In this document: one piece after another, positions 1 to 8,316 of the stretch
How the letters are laid out: every line of letters starts with the position of its first letter
Numbering within the stretch: position 1 is the first letter of the stretch
Assembly (NCBI GenBank): GCA_002423585.1
Contig: DIWS01000005.1
Coordinates: 62,001-126,000, forward strand
DNA from: Actinobacteria bacterium UBA6100
Lineage (GTDB): Bacteria > Actinomycetota > Coriobacteriia > Anaerosomatales > Anaerosomataceae
Direction of reading: 5' to 3'
Length of the DNA stretch: 64,000 nucleotides
Notes under the pieces: model-generated
Seen by the model: only the letters and a program-made list of their open reading frames with translations
Database searches by the model: none
Told to the model about the DNA's origin: nothing
Program-made: the position numbers and the translations under genes

Positions 1-773
1 GCGAGCACGATCAGATGACGGTTGCGGAACGAGACGAGCTGGTGGTCGTCGTAGACCGGCTCGAGCCACCGGCGCATCCCACTCGGCGCCTCGGCCATCA
101 GCTGTCGCAGCTCGGCGACGGTCGCCTCGTCGCAGTCCTGGCGCTTCGTCCACTCGACGAAGTCGTGCTGCTTGTCGACGATCTCGGTGCGCTCGACCGC
201 AAGCCCGGCGCGCTCGATGAGTGTCGCCCAGCCATCGATGCTGTAGGCCTGGTTGTGGCTCACGTCGCGCGTACGCTCGAAGACGTCGGTGAGCACTGCC
301 GAGGTACCCTCGGGCGGCAGCGTCTGGTCCTGGAATCCGAATCGGCCGCCCGGCTTGAGCACCCGTGCGACCTCCTCGAAGAACGCGAACGCATCGGGGA
401 AGTGGTGCGCGGCGATGCGGCACGTGACGATGTCGAAGGTGCCGTCCGCGTAGGGCAGCGCCTCGGCATCGGCGACCGTGAAGGTGGCGGTGCAGTCGTG
501 CTCGACCAGAAGCGCGGCGGCGACATCGAGCATCTCGGGCGTGAGGTCGCACGCGTCCACATCCGCACCGGTGCGTGCGAGTGCGAGCGCCACGTGGCCG
601 CCGCCGCACGCTACGTCGAGCGCGTGCTCGGCCGGCCGCGGGTCGAGCCATTCGAGAAGGAGCTCGAGGTCGGGGCCAGACGCGTGGAGCGCACTCGTCC
701 GGTAGCTTTCCGCACGCGAACCGAAGCGTGCCCGCGAAAGCGCCTTGCGTTCTTCTTCCGACAGTCCCGTCAT
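1..773 (-). CDS. Class I SAM-dependent methyltransferase (3' end outside window)
   Basis: The reading frame opens at an ATG (773-771) preceded by a GGGGAG ribosome site and runs off the left edge without a stop, so about 257 codons are visible and the C-terminus is missing. The sequence shows a Rossmann methyltransferase: motif I reads LDVACGGGHVALAL (about residues 49-62), followed by an acidic residue at the end of strand 2, a DAEALPYADGTFD motif and a post-motif LKPGG. This is the UbiE/Methyltransf_11 type. The substrate cannot be told. The next gene upstream on this strand (pheA) is separated by about 116 bases, so it may have its own promoter. Confidence 0.85.
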   Translation of the reverse strand, partial: MTGLSEEERKALSRARFGSRAESYRTSALHASGPDLELLLEWLDPRPAEHALDVACGGGHVALALARTGADVDACDLTPEMLDVAAALLVEHDCTATFTVADAEALPYADGTFDIVTCRIAAHHFPDAFAFFEEVARVLKPGGRFGFQDQTLPPEGTSAVLTDVFERTRDVSHNQAYSIDGWATLIERAGLAVERTEIVDKQHDFVEWTKRQDCDEATVAELRQLMAEAPSGMRRWLEPVYDDHQLVSFRNRHLIVL

Positions 774-889
774 GCGCTCCCCCCTCGTTGGCGGACCCCC
801 TCTGACATACTAGCCCGAGGGGCAGCGGGCATGCACCAGTCGCCCGACGAACGGAGGCATGGCGCAGACCGAACCCCTCATGTCGTCTG

Positions 890-1711
890 CTACTGCGCTA
901 CGGGGTAGCTGCCGAGCACCTTCACTTCGCGCAGCTTGAGGCGGAGACAATCAAGCGCGAGGCGCACGTGCGGGTCGTCCACGTGCCCCTCGAGATCCAC
1001 AAAGAACATGTAGTCACCGAGCTGGCGCTTCGTGGGCCGACTCTGGATCTTCGTGAGGTTGATGTCGCCGTAGGCGAACTCGGAGAGGATCATCAGAAGC
1101 GCGCCGGGTTTGTCCTGCTTCATGAACAGTGCGAGCGACGTCTTGTCGTGACCCGTTCGCTTCCGGAGGCCACGGCCGAGCACCACGAACCGCGTCTGGT
1201 TGCCGGCGTAGTCCTGAACGTTCTCCTCAAGGACCTCCGCGCCATAGATCTCGGCAGCGAGCGCCGGTCCGAGCGCGGCCGTGACGGGCGTACTCGCTGC
1301 GGTCTGCACCGCCTCGGCATTGCTGTTCGCCGCAGTCACCGGGCGTCCGGGGAGGTTGCGCTCCAGCCAGCGCCTGCACTGGCCGCCCGCCTGCGGGTGC
1401 GCTACCACCGAGGTGACGTCGGCGAGCGTCGTGCCGGGCGCGGCTACCAGCGCGAAGCGGATGTCGAGCACGAGCTCCTGCTGTATCTCGAGCGAGGAGT
1501 CGAACACGAGCGCGTCGAGTGTCGCCACCACCGAACCCTCGATGGAGTTCTCGATGGGCACCACGCCCATGTCGGCCTTGCCACGCTCGACCGCCTCGAA
1601 GACCTCGGCGATCGTCACGCACGGCAGCGGCGCGACATCGTCGAAGCCGAGCGAGAGTGCCGCCATCTCACTGAAGGTCCCTGCGGGGCCGAGATACGCG
1701 ACCGTTGTCAC
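890..1711 (-). CDS. pheA: Prephenate dehydratase
   Basis: This 273-residue protein converts prephenate to phenylpyruvate in phenylalanine biosynthesis. The periplasmic-binding-like catalytic domain spans about residues 3-183 and carries the substrate motif PIENSIEGS (52-60) and the hallmark TRF triad at 173-175. An ACT domain (about 192-270) contains GALL and a QSRPTKR segment where most family members have ESRP, the phenylalanine-binding region for feedback inhibition. It is a stand-alone dehydratase without a chorismate mutase domain, as usual in Actinobacteria. Its ATG overlaps the stop of the upstream diguanylate cyclase by four bases (ATGA), so the two are probably translationally coupled. 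Confidence 0.95.
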   Translation of the reverse strand: MTTVAYLGPAGTFSEMAALSLGFDDVAPLPCVTIAEVFEAVERGKADMGVVPIENSIEGSVVATLDALVFDSSLEIQQELVLDIRFALVAAPGTTLADVTSVVAHPQAGGQCRRWLERNLPGRPVTAANSNAEAVQTAASTPVTAALGPALAAEIYGAEVLEENVQDYAGNQTRFVVLGRGLRKRTGHDKTSLALFMKQDKPGALLMILSEFAYGDINLTKIQSRPTKRQLGDYMFFVDLEGHVDDPHVRLALDCLRLKLREVKVLGSYPVAQ

Positions 1712-3270
1712 GAGATGGCCTCCCCCGTCGTCCCCTCGGCAAGCGGCATCCGGCGCAGGCGAAGGCGCGGTGCGCGCACGCGGTCCTTGCCCGTCCCTTT
1801 GGCGTGGTAGACGGCGTCGTCCGCCGAGCGCAGCAGCGCTTCTTTGTCCGAGGCGTGAACCGGATAACTGGAGAGGCCGATGCTCACCGTGAGATGGATC
1901 GAACGGCCGCCCTCCGCATCGGGGAAGCGATGCACCGCAACCGCCTCCCGGATCTTCTCGGCGACGATGAACGCGCCGGAGGCGTCCGTCTCGGGCAGGA
2001 TGATCGTGAACTCCTCACCGCCGTATCGCGCAACGATGTCCACCTCGCGCACGGTGCTCTTGAGCAGCTGGCCCATCTCGGCCAGGACACGGTCGCCGAC
2101 GATGTGGCCGTACGTATCGTTGATGCGTTTGAAATCATCGACGTCGAGCATCAGGAGCGACAGCCGCTTGTCGTAGCGGACGGCGCGGCCCAACTCCTCA
2201 TCAAGCCGCTGCTGCAGGTAGCGGTAGTTGTAGAGGTCGGTGAGCTCGTCGGTGATGGCGAGGCGTTTGGTCAGGCGGTACAACCGCGAGTTCTCCACCG
2301 CAACCACGAGCTCGGAGGCCACGGCCTGCAGCACGATGCGGTCATCACGCGCGAGCGCTTCGATTGCGTCAGTGTCCGAGCAGAACACCACGACCGTGTC
2401 CTTGTGGTCCACGAGCTCGATACACGAGAGGGCGCCGTCGGACGAACCCACGGGCATCGCGCCTGCAAGCTCAAGCCCCGAGTAGGAGCGGGCAGGTGCG
2501 CCTCCACCCAGACTGCTGGCAGCGAAGACCGTCTCCTGCTTGTCCTTGTCGATGACGTAGAGAGAGCCGGCGGGGATGTCGATCAGCTTCTCGAGGATGT
2601 CGAGCAGCGTCGGCCCGACGTTCTCCACCTCGAGGGTCGAGTGGATGAGCTCGGTGATCTCGGTGACGGCCCGCAGTTCGGCCACGCTGCGCTCGAGCTT
2701 CTCGTTGAGTGCGTCCGTCTCGGCACGCTGCGATTCCAGCCGGGCCTGGTTCTCGTCCTGTTTGCTCGTGACGAAGGAGATGATGGCCCCGAGCATGATC
2801 AGAACGCTTGCCTTCGTCAGCATGAAAGCGATGTGGACAAAGGTCGGGCTGGGTAGATCCCCCACATAGCTCAGCATCCATGAGACGGCCAGGAACCCTC
2901 CGGCGATCCATGCATCGCGCTTTCGCAAGACGGCGGCAGCGATCACGGCGTTCGTCACATACCAGGCATAGAGGGTCTCGCCGTGCTCGATCAAGACCGA
3001 GTTCATGAGCGCGAGCGCGAGCGCATCGCCGGCCACCGCCACCGCGATCATCGGGGTGAGTGAGCGCTGCGGCTTCGACAGCCCGATGACTATCATCACC
3101 AGGCTGGTGACGACCCAGATGACGGTTCCTGCTACGAGGTTTGCACGCCCGATAAGAGCGGGGTCGGCCCAGGCCCACATCGCACCCAGGAAGATCGCAC
3201 CCGCTGCACGCCCGAGCAGGATCGCGCGCGCCCACACCTCGAGCTTCTGTATGCGTCCCCATGCCGACAC
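1708..3270 (-). CDS. Membrane GAF-GGDEF diguanylate cyclase
   Basis: The 520-residue protein starts at a GTG behind GGAGGT. Residues about 15-165 form roughly six hydrophobic segments, then comes a coiled coil (about 166-200), a GAF-like domain (about 200-345) and a GGDEF domain (about 350-500). The active-site motif is GGEEF at 417-421. An RxxD product-inhibition site (R408, D411) sits exactly five residues before it, so it should be an active, feedback-controlled cyclase making c-di-GMP at the membrane. It overlaps pheA by four bases; a functional link to phenylalanine synthesis is not obvious. The larB gene diverges from its 5' side. Confidence 0.93.
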   Translation of the reverse strand: MSAWGRIQKLEVWARAILLGRAAGAIFLGAMWAWADPALIGRANLVAGTVIWVVTSLVMIVIGLSKPQRSLTPMIAVAVAGDALALALMNSVLIEHGETLYAWYVTNAVIAAAVLRKRDAWIAGGFLAVSWMLSYVGDLPSPTFVHIAFMLTKASVLIMLGAIISFVTSKQDENQARLESQRAETDALNEKLERSVAELRAVTEITELIHSTLEVENVGPTLLDILEKLIDIPAGSLYVIDKDKQETVFAASSLGGGAPARSYSGLELAGAMPVGSSDGALSCIELVDHKDTVVVFCSDTDAIEALARDDRIVLQAVASELVVAVENSRLYRLTKRLAITDELTDLYNYRYLQQRLDEELGRAVRYDKRLSLLMLDVDDFKRINDTYGHIVGDRVLAEMGQLLKSTVREVDIVARYGGEEFTIILPETDASGAFIVAEKIREAVAVHRFPDAEGGRSIHLTVSIGLSSYPVHASDKEALLRSADDAVYHAKGTGKDRVRAPRLRLRRMPLAEGTTGEAIS

Positions 3271-3366
3271 GATCAGGCGACCTCCGCTTATAGTTCGTGG
3301 TGACAGTGTATAACCAACAGTGACCGGTTTACGATTCGTGGCCGCGTGTCCACGCTAGGAGGCTCC

Positions 3367-4128
3367 GTGCACCCTGACGCCCTGCGCCAACTTCTCGACG
3401 CCGTCGCAGCCGGACAGACGAGCACCGACAGCGCTCTCGAGGCTCTCTCGACACTACCTTTCACCGACACCGGCGAGGCGAAGATCGACCACCACCGGGC
3501 CCTTCGGTGTGGCTTCGCCGAAGTGGTGCTGTGCGAGGGTAAGTCGGCTTCGCAGGTGCGCTCGATCGCGCGCGAGATCCTGGAGCACGGTGAGGTCTTC
3601 TTGGGCACGCGCGCGAGTGCTGCCCAGTTCCAGAAGGTCGCGCAGGTGGCCTCGGACGCGCGCTACTTCGAGGAGTCGCGCATCTTGCTCGTCGACCGCC
3701 GGGCCGAGCGGCCCACCCTCGGCCATATCGTGGTCGCCACCGGCGGCACGGCCGACCAGCACGTGGCCGAGGAGGCCGCGATCTCCGCCGAAGTGATGGG
3801 CAACCGCGTCACCCGCCTCTACGACGTCGGCGTTGCCGGTGTGCACCGGCTCCTGGCACACGAAGACGTTCTGCGCAGCGCCAACGCGATCATCGCGGTC
3901 GCCGGCATGGAGGGCGCGCTGCCCTCACTCGTGACTGGACTCGTCAGCTGCCCGGTGATCGCCGTGCCCACGTCGGTGGGCTACGGTGCGAACCTTGGCG
4001 GAATCGCCGCGCTGCTCGGCATGCTCAACAGCTGTGCGTCGGGCATGGCGGTCGTGAACATCGACAACGGCTTCGGCGCCGCCGCCATGGCGAGCCGCAT
4101 CAACCAGATGATGGCGCCGGCGACGTGA
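3367..4128 (+). CDS. larB: Nickel pincer cofactor biosynthesis protein LarB
   Basis: LarB carboxylates and hydrolyses nicotinic acid adenine dinucleotide to give pyridinium-3,5-biscarboxylic acid mononucleotide, the first step of the nickel-pincer nucleotide cofactor. The C-terminal half is PurE-like, with GGTADQHVAEEA, the AVAGMEGALPSLV segment and an LNSCASG motif holding the conserved Cys, followed by VVNIDNGFGAA. I place the start at GTG 3367 because AGGAGG lies four bases before it. An upstream in-frame GTG at 3346 has no ribosome site and would add seven residues. The length of 253 residues fits the family. It overlaps larC by four bases (GTGA). Confidence 0.93.
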   Translation: MHPDALRQLLDAVAAGQTSTDSALEALSTLPFTDTGEAKIDHHRALRCGFAEVVLCEGKSASQVRSIAREILEHGEVFLGTRASAAQFQKVAQVASDARYFEESRILLVDRRAERPTLGHIVVATGGTADQHVAEEAAISAEVMGNRVTRLYDVGVAGVHRLLAHEDVLRSANAIIAVAGMEGALPSLVTGLVSCPVIAVPTSVGYGANLGGIAALLGMLNSCASGMAVVNIDNGFGAAAMASRINQMMAPAT

Positions 4129-5342
4129 TCGGCTACCTCGACTGCTCAACCGGCGTCTCCGGAGACAAGCTGCTCGGCGCGCTCGTCCATGCGGGTTTCG
4201 ACCCCGTGACGCTGCGCAATGCACTGGCGTCGATGGGGCTCGACCGGGTCACGGTCGCGGTGGCCGAGCGCACATCGAATGGCGTTACCGGTATCGGCAT
4301 CACGGTGACCGAGCCGGGCGCACCCCGGCGTCACTGGCGCGAGCTGCGCGGCCTGCTCACCACGGCCGACGTGCCCGAGGCCGTGCGGGAACGTGCGCTC
4401 GCGGCGCTCGGTGCGCTGGCTGCAGCCGAGGCCGAGGTGCACGGCGTACCCGTCGACGATGTGCACTTCCATGAGGTCGGTGCGGCCGACACGGTCACCG
4501 ACGTGCTCGGTGTTGCGCTCGGGATGCACGATCTGGGCATCACCGAACTGGTGGCCTCGCCGGTGGCAGTGGGCGGCGGCACGGTCCAGACCGAGCACGG
4601 AGAGCTTCCCGTACCCGCTCCGGCGACGGCGCTGCTGCTGCGCGACATGCCCACGGTGCCCGGCCAGGCCGGGGGCGAGCTCACCACACCCACGGGCGCC
4701 GCGCTGCTCGCCACCTTCGTGACAGGCTTCGGCTTTCTTCCGCCGATGACGCTACGGCGCGTCGGCACAGGGCTCGGTACGCGCGACCTCGGCACGCCCA
4801 ACATCTGCCGCCTGCTCATCGGCGAGACCGAGACCCCCGCACCCGGGCATGAGAACGTGGTCGTCATGGAGACGAACATCGACCACCTCACGCCCGAGGA
4901 ACTCGCTGTGGCCGCCGGGCGCCTGCGCGACGCCGGCTCGCTCGATGTCTGGCAGACACCTGTGGTCATGAAGAAGGGGCGCGCGGGAACGCTCCTGAGT
5001 GTGCTCAGCTCAGCTGAGGAGGCGCCACGGCTCGCCGAGCGCATCATCACCGAGACCGGGACGCTCGGCGTGCGGATGATCGCAGCGCAGCGGCGGCTCG
5101 TCGACCGCGATGTGGCCGAGATCGCGACCTCGCTCGGCACCGCCCGGTTCAAGACGGCATGCCTGCCCGGTACCGGGCGCGTGCTCCGCGTTGAGAGCGA
5201 CGATGCGGCGCGTATCGCCGCCGAGCGCGGGATGCCGGTGGCCGAGGCCACAGCGACCCTCGAGGAGGACGCGTCCCGGGCGACCGGCGTTCAGCCGATG
5301 CGCCAGCGGCCGTCTTCGCAGACCACGAACCCCTCGGACTGA
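4125..5342 (+). CDS. larC: Nickel insertion protein LarC
   Basis: LarC is the CTP-dependent nickel chelatase that inserts Ni into the pincer nucleotide. The N-terminus MIGYLDCSTGVSGDKLLGAL is typical, followed by DVHFHEVGAADTVTD and GGGTV...HGELPVPAPAT, where the pattern of family residues is clear. In Lactiplantibacillus the gene is split by a programmed frameshift into larC1 and larC2; here it is one continuous 405-codon frame. The GTG start overlaps the larB stop. The last 52 bases overlap convergently with the 3' end of the MutY-like gene, so the final residues (after about 388) may be a poorly conserved tail. No larE or larA lies in the window. Confidence 0.93.
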   Translation: MIGYLDCSTGVSGDKLLGALVHAGFDPVTLRNALASMGLDRVTVAVAERTSNGVTGIGITVTEPGAPRRHWRELRGLLTTADVPEAVRERALAALGALAAAEAEVHGVPVDDVHFHEVGAADTVTDVLGVALGMHDLGITELVASPVAVGGGTVQTEHGELPVPAPATALLLRDMPTVPGQAGGELTTPTGAALLATFVTGFGFLPPMTLRRVGTGLGTRDLGTPNICRLLIGETETPAPGHENVVVMETNIDHLTPEELAVAAGRLRDAGSLDVWQTPVVMKKGRAGTLLSVLSSAEEAPRLAERIITETGTLGVRMIAAQRRLVDRDVAEIATSLGTARFKTACLPGTGRVLRVESDDAARIAAERGMPVAEATATLEEDASRATGVQPMRQRPSSQTTNPSD

Positions 5343-6103
5343 AGCGCCGCGAGCGCCGCGTCCACACGCTCCGGCTCGAAGCGCACCGTCGTCGCAAGCT
5401 CGCAGGCATCGAGACCGTCGCCCCCGGCGAGCGCCACGAGCAACCGCCCGCGCAGCTGGCGGTTCGAGCCCTCGAACCGGCCCTGCCGCGTGTGGTGACG
5501 ACTCCGCCGGGACGGGTTCGGCAGCGTGGCCTTGAGGTGCGTACCGTAGTCCATCAACGCCCAGAACCACTCGCGCGCGCCCTCGGCAGGCATCGTCGCC
5601 TCCACGATCGGCAGGATCGCGGCGTCGGGAACGTCTTCGGCATCGCCGAAGAACTCGTGCAGGTAGACGCTGCGGACGTTCGTCTCGATGAAGGGCACGC
5701 CGACATCGAATGCGAACGCCAGGACCTGCGCGGCCGTGGCGTGGCCGATGCCGGGAAGCGCCGTGAGGCCCTCGAGTGTGTCCGGTACGCGCCCGCCGTG
5801 TCCGGCGACGATCGCCTCGGCGGCACGCTTCAGACTGATCGCGCGGCGGTTGTAGCCCAGGCCGCTCCACATGCGCAGCACTCCGTCGAGCGGTGCGGAT
5901 GCCAGCGCATCGACCGTGGGGAACGCCGCGAGGAAAGCCTCGTACTTCGGGACCACGCGCGCCACCTGCGTCTGCTGGAGCATCACCTCCGAGACGAGGA
6001 TCGCGTACGGGTCGCTCGTGCGACGCCATGGCAGGTCGCGGCCGCACGCGTGGTAGTGCTCCCACACGCGCTCGACGAAAGCCGCCTGATCCGGACTCCG
6101 CAC
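5291..6103 (-). CDS. MutY-like HhH-GPD DNA glycosylase lacking the Fe-S cluster
   Basis: The 270-residue protein has the adenine-glycosylase signature SEVMLQQTQV (E39 matches the MutY catalytic Glu) and the helix-hairpin-helix LPGIGHATA (116-124). Two things are odd. At the catalytic Asp position (LDGNV in MutY) it has IETNV, so the acid is E140. After the glycosylase core there is no cysteine cluster: the region reads YGTHLKATLPN followed by basic residues. The C-terminus is a short winged-helix-like segment, not the NUDIX-like 8-oxoG domain. It starts at GTG 6103 with GGAGG upstream. It probably excises mispaired bases, but substrate specificity is uncertain. Confidence 0.82.
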   Translation of the reverse strand: MRSPDQAAFVERVWEHYHACGRDLPWRRTSDPYAILVSEVMLQQTQVARVVPKYEAFLAAFPTVDALASAPLDGVLRMWSGLGYNRRAISLKRAAEAIVAGHGGRVPDTLEGLTALPGIGHATAAQVLAFAFDVGVPFIETNVRSVYLHEFFGDAEDVPDAAILPIVEATMPAEGAREWFWALMDYGTHLKATLPNPSRRSRHHTRQGRFEGSNRQLRGRLLVALAGGDGLDACELATTVRFEPERVDAALAALQSEGFVVCEDGRWRIG

Positions 6104-6214
6104 CTTCTCCTCCGCCCGTTGGCTCGCATCCTGCTACAGTGATGCCGCGTACCCCCGCATAAGGGTAGTATGACGTTTTGTGACCCCTCGACTTTCGAAG
6201 AACCGAGGTGACCG

Positions 6215-6988
6215 ATGACCTCCGAACTGCCCGGACCATTACTCGTTATCGAGGACCTGCACGTCTCCGTGGGTGACCGCGAGATCCTGCGCGGTGTGGA
6301 CCTCACGATCCAGGAGGGCGAGACGCACGTCCTTCTCGGCCCCAACGGCGGCGGCAAGTCCACCCTGCTCAACACCATCGTCGGGATGCCCGGCTACCGG
6401 GTGACCGGGGGCCGCATCCTATTCAAGGGTGTCGACCTTGCCGATCTCGAGATCGACGAGCGCGCCCGCATGGGCATCGGCATCGCCTTCCAGCGCCCGC
6501 CGGCGGTACGCGGCGTGAGGCTGCGCCAGATGCTCGAGGTGGCGGCGCGCGGCGAGGTCGCCGAGGACGCGATCGCCCGACTCGACGAGGAACTGAACCT
6601 CGGTCACATGCTTGAGCGCGATGTGAACATGGGCTTCTCGGGCGGCGAGGCGAAGCGTTCCGAGATGGCCCAGCTCCTCGCGCAGATGCCCGACCTCGCG
6701 CTGTTCGACGAGCCCGAGAGCGGCGTGGACCTCGACAACATCGCCGTCGTCGGCGGCGCAATGAACGCGCTGCTCAAGGGCGAGGCCCGCATCTCCGAGC
6801 GCACGCGCGCCGGACTCATCATCACGCACACCGGGCACATCCTGGAGTTCGTGAACGCCGATGTGGCGCACGTGCTCTACAGCGGCCGGCTCGCCTGCAA
6901 GGGCAACCCGCTCGACCTGATCGAAGAGATATCCAGCCACGGTTACGACGCATGTGTGGAGTGCAAACTATGCCAGACACTCAGCTGA
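6215..6988 (+). CDS. sufC: SufC-like Fe-S cluster assembly ATPase (SmsC type)
   Basis: This is a 257-residue ABC ATPase with Walker A GPNGGGKS, the SufC-type signature MGFSGGEAKRSE, Walker B LALFDEPESGVD and the H-loop LIITHTG. It powers scaffold rearrangement during Fe-S cluster assembly in the cytosol. It overlaps the SufB-like gene by 19 bases, and no sufS, sufU or second SufB/D paralogue is nearby, matching the two-gene SUF-like minimal system (SMS) of anaerobes and archaea. The last residues carry a C-x2-C-x2-C motif (C247, C250, C253), absent from classical E. coli SufC. The ribosome site GAGGTG precedes the ATG. Confidence 0.9.
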   Translation: MTSELPGPLLVIEDLHVSVGDREILRGVDLTIQEGETHVLLGPNGGGKSTLLNTIVGMPGYRVTGGRILFKGVDLADLEIDERARMGIGIAFQRPPAVRGVRLRQMLEVAARGEVAEDAIARLDEELNLGHMLERDVNMGFSGGEAKRSEMAQLLAQMPDLALFDEPESGVDLDNIAVVGGAMNALLKGEARISERTRAGLIITHTGHILEFVNADVAHVLYSGRLACKGNPLDLIEEISSHGYDACVECKLCQTLS

Positions 6989-8241
6989 GCCCCGGCGCCA
7001 TCGCGCGCCTCGAAGAGATCCGCATCGCCGCGGAGTCTGCCATCGACAAGCAGGCCGCCCTTGGCCCCGACGTGGACATCACACGGTTCAAGACCGTCTC
7101 GGAGCAGCAGAAGATCGAGACGCTCGAGAGCCTCCAGAAGCAGGTCAAGGAGACGGTCATCCACTCGGGCTTCATGGCCGACGAGAGCGACCGCTCGGCG
7201 AGCTACTTCCAGATGGACCGCACGCCGATCTACGAGCGGGTCCAGAAGGCGTTCGACGACGCCATCGAGATCACGAGCACGGAAGACGCGCTTCGCCTCT
7301 GGCCCGAGGAGATGATCGAGAAGTACTGGTGGCGTGCCGTCATGCCCGACAAGGACAAGTACACCGCTCTCGTGGCGCTCCATCAGACCGAGGGCTACTT
7401 CATCCGCGTGAAGGCCGGCCGCAAGGTCGAGAAGCCCATCCAGGCCTGCCTGTTCGTGAGCGAGAGCAACGTCAGCCAGAACGTGCACAACATCATCATC
7501 GTGGAGGACGGCGCCGAGGCGAACGTCATCACCGGATGCAACGTGCACGTGGACGTCAAGGAGGGCCTGCACGCCGGCATCTCCGAGTTCTACGTCGGCA
7601 AGGGCGCCAAGCTCACGTTCACGATGGTGCACAACTGGGCGGCTGACTTCAGTGTCCGCCCGCGCACGGGCGTGGTGGTGGACGACGACGGCGTCTACAT
7701 CAACAACTACGTGCTCCTCACCCCGGTGAAGTCGATCCAGGCCTTCCCGGTGGCCAAGCTCGTGGGCAAGCGCTCGACGGCGGTGTTCAACTCGATCGTC
7801 TACGGCCTGAAAGACTCCATCATCGACCTCGGCAGCGAAGCGCAGCTCATCGGTGAGGGATCGCGGAGCGAGGCGGTGGCTCGCACGGTGTCGATGGATC
7901 AGTCCACCGTGTACTCGCGCGGACGCCTCATCGGTCGCACGAACGACTGCAAGGCGCACCTCGACTGCCGCGGCATCGTGCAGTCCGCCGAGTCAACGCA
8001 GTGGGCGATCCCGGATCTCGCGAGCGAGGGCGCACCGGGTGCAGAGCTCAGCCATGAGGCGGCTATCTCGCCGATCGCCGCCGAGGAGATCTACTACCTC
8101 ATGACGCGCGGACTACCCAAGGACGAAGCGGTCTCCATGATCACGCGCGGATTCGTGAACATCGACATCCCCGGCCTGCCCGACGTGCTTCGCAAGCAGA
8201 TCGACAAGGCGATCGAGGAGACCAGCAAAGAAGCGATGTAA
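6970..8241 (+). CDS. sufB: SufB/SufD-family Fe-S scaffold (SmsB type)
   Basis: This is the partner scaffold of the upstream ATPase, about 423 residues from the ATG at 6970. The C-terminal core is the SufBD beta-helix: RLIGRTNDCKAHLDCRGIVQ, then LSHEAAISPIAAEEIYYLM, equivalent to the HEAxxSKIxxEQ motif of SufB/SufD, and a final helical segment that binds SufC. An in-frame ATG at 6952 would add six residues but lies deeper inside the ATPase gene. As the only SufB/D-type protein here, it would form a homodimer instead of a SufB-SufD heterodimer. A strong terminator follows the stop codon. Confidence 0.9.
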   Translation: MPDTQLSPGAIARLEEIRIAAESAIDKQAALGPDVDITRFKTVSEQQKIETLESLQKQVKETVIHSGFMADESDRSASYFQMDRTPIYERVQKAFDDAIEITSTEDALRLWPEEMIEKYWWRAVMPDKDKYTALVALHQTEGYFIRVKAGRKVEKPIQACLFVSESNVSQNVHNIIIVEDGAEANVITGCNVHVDVKEGLHAGISEFYVGKGAKLTFTMVHNWAADFSVRPRTGVVVDDDGVYINNYVLLTPVKSIQAFPVAKLVGKRSTAVFNSIVYGLKDSIIDLGSEAQLIGEGSRSEAVARTVSMDQSTVYSRGRLIGRTNDCKAHLDCRGIVQSAESTQWAIPDLASEGAPGAELSHEAAISPIAAEEIYYLMTRGLPKDEAVSMITRGFVNIDIPGLPDVLRKQIDKAIEETSKEAM

Positions 8242-8262
8242 GCTCCGCGCCGCATCGCAATA

Positions 8263-8297
8263 CGAGGCGCTCCCCCCGGGGAGCGCCTCGTTCGTTT
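8263..8297 (+). terminator. Rho-independent terminator after the SufCB pair
   Basis: A perfect 13-bp inverted repeat (8263-8275 with 8278-8290) and a two-base spacer are followed by a T-rich stretch, TTCGTTT. It lies 22 bases after the SufB-like stop codon and just before the convergent membrane-protein gene. Confidence 0.85.
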
Positions 8298-8316
8298 CCG
8301 GCTTGCTGCGTCGCAG

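Noticed and set aside
15..908. A 297-codon plus-strand frame at the left edge
   Set aside because: The minus strand encodes an evident methyltransferase there; the plus frame also runs into pheA antisense.
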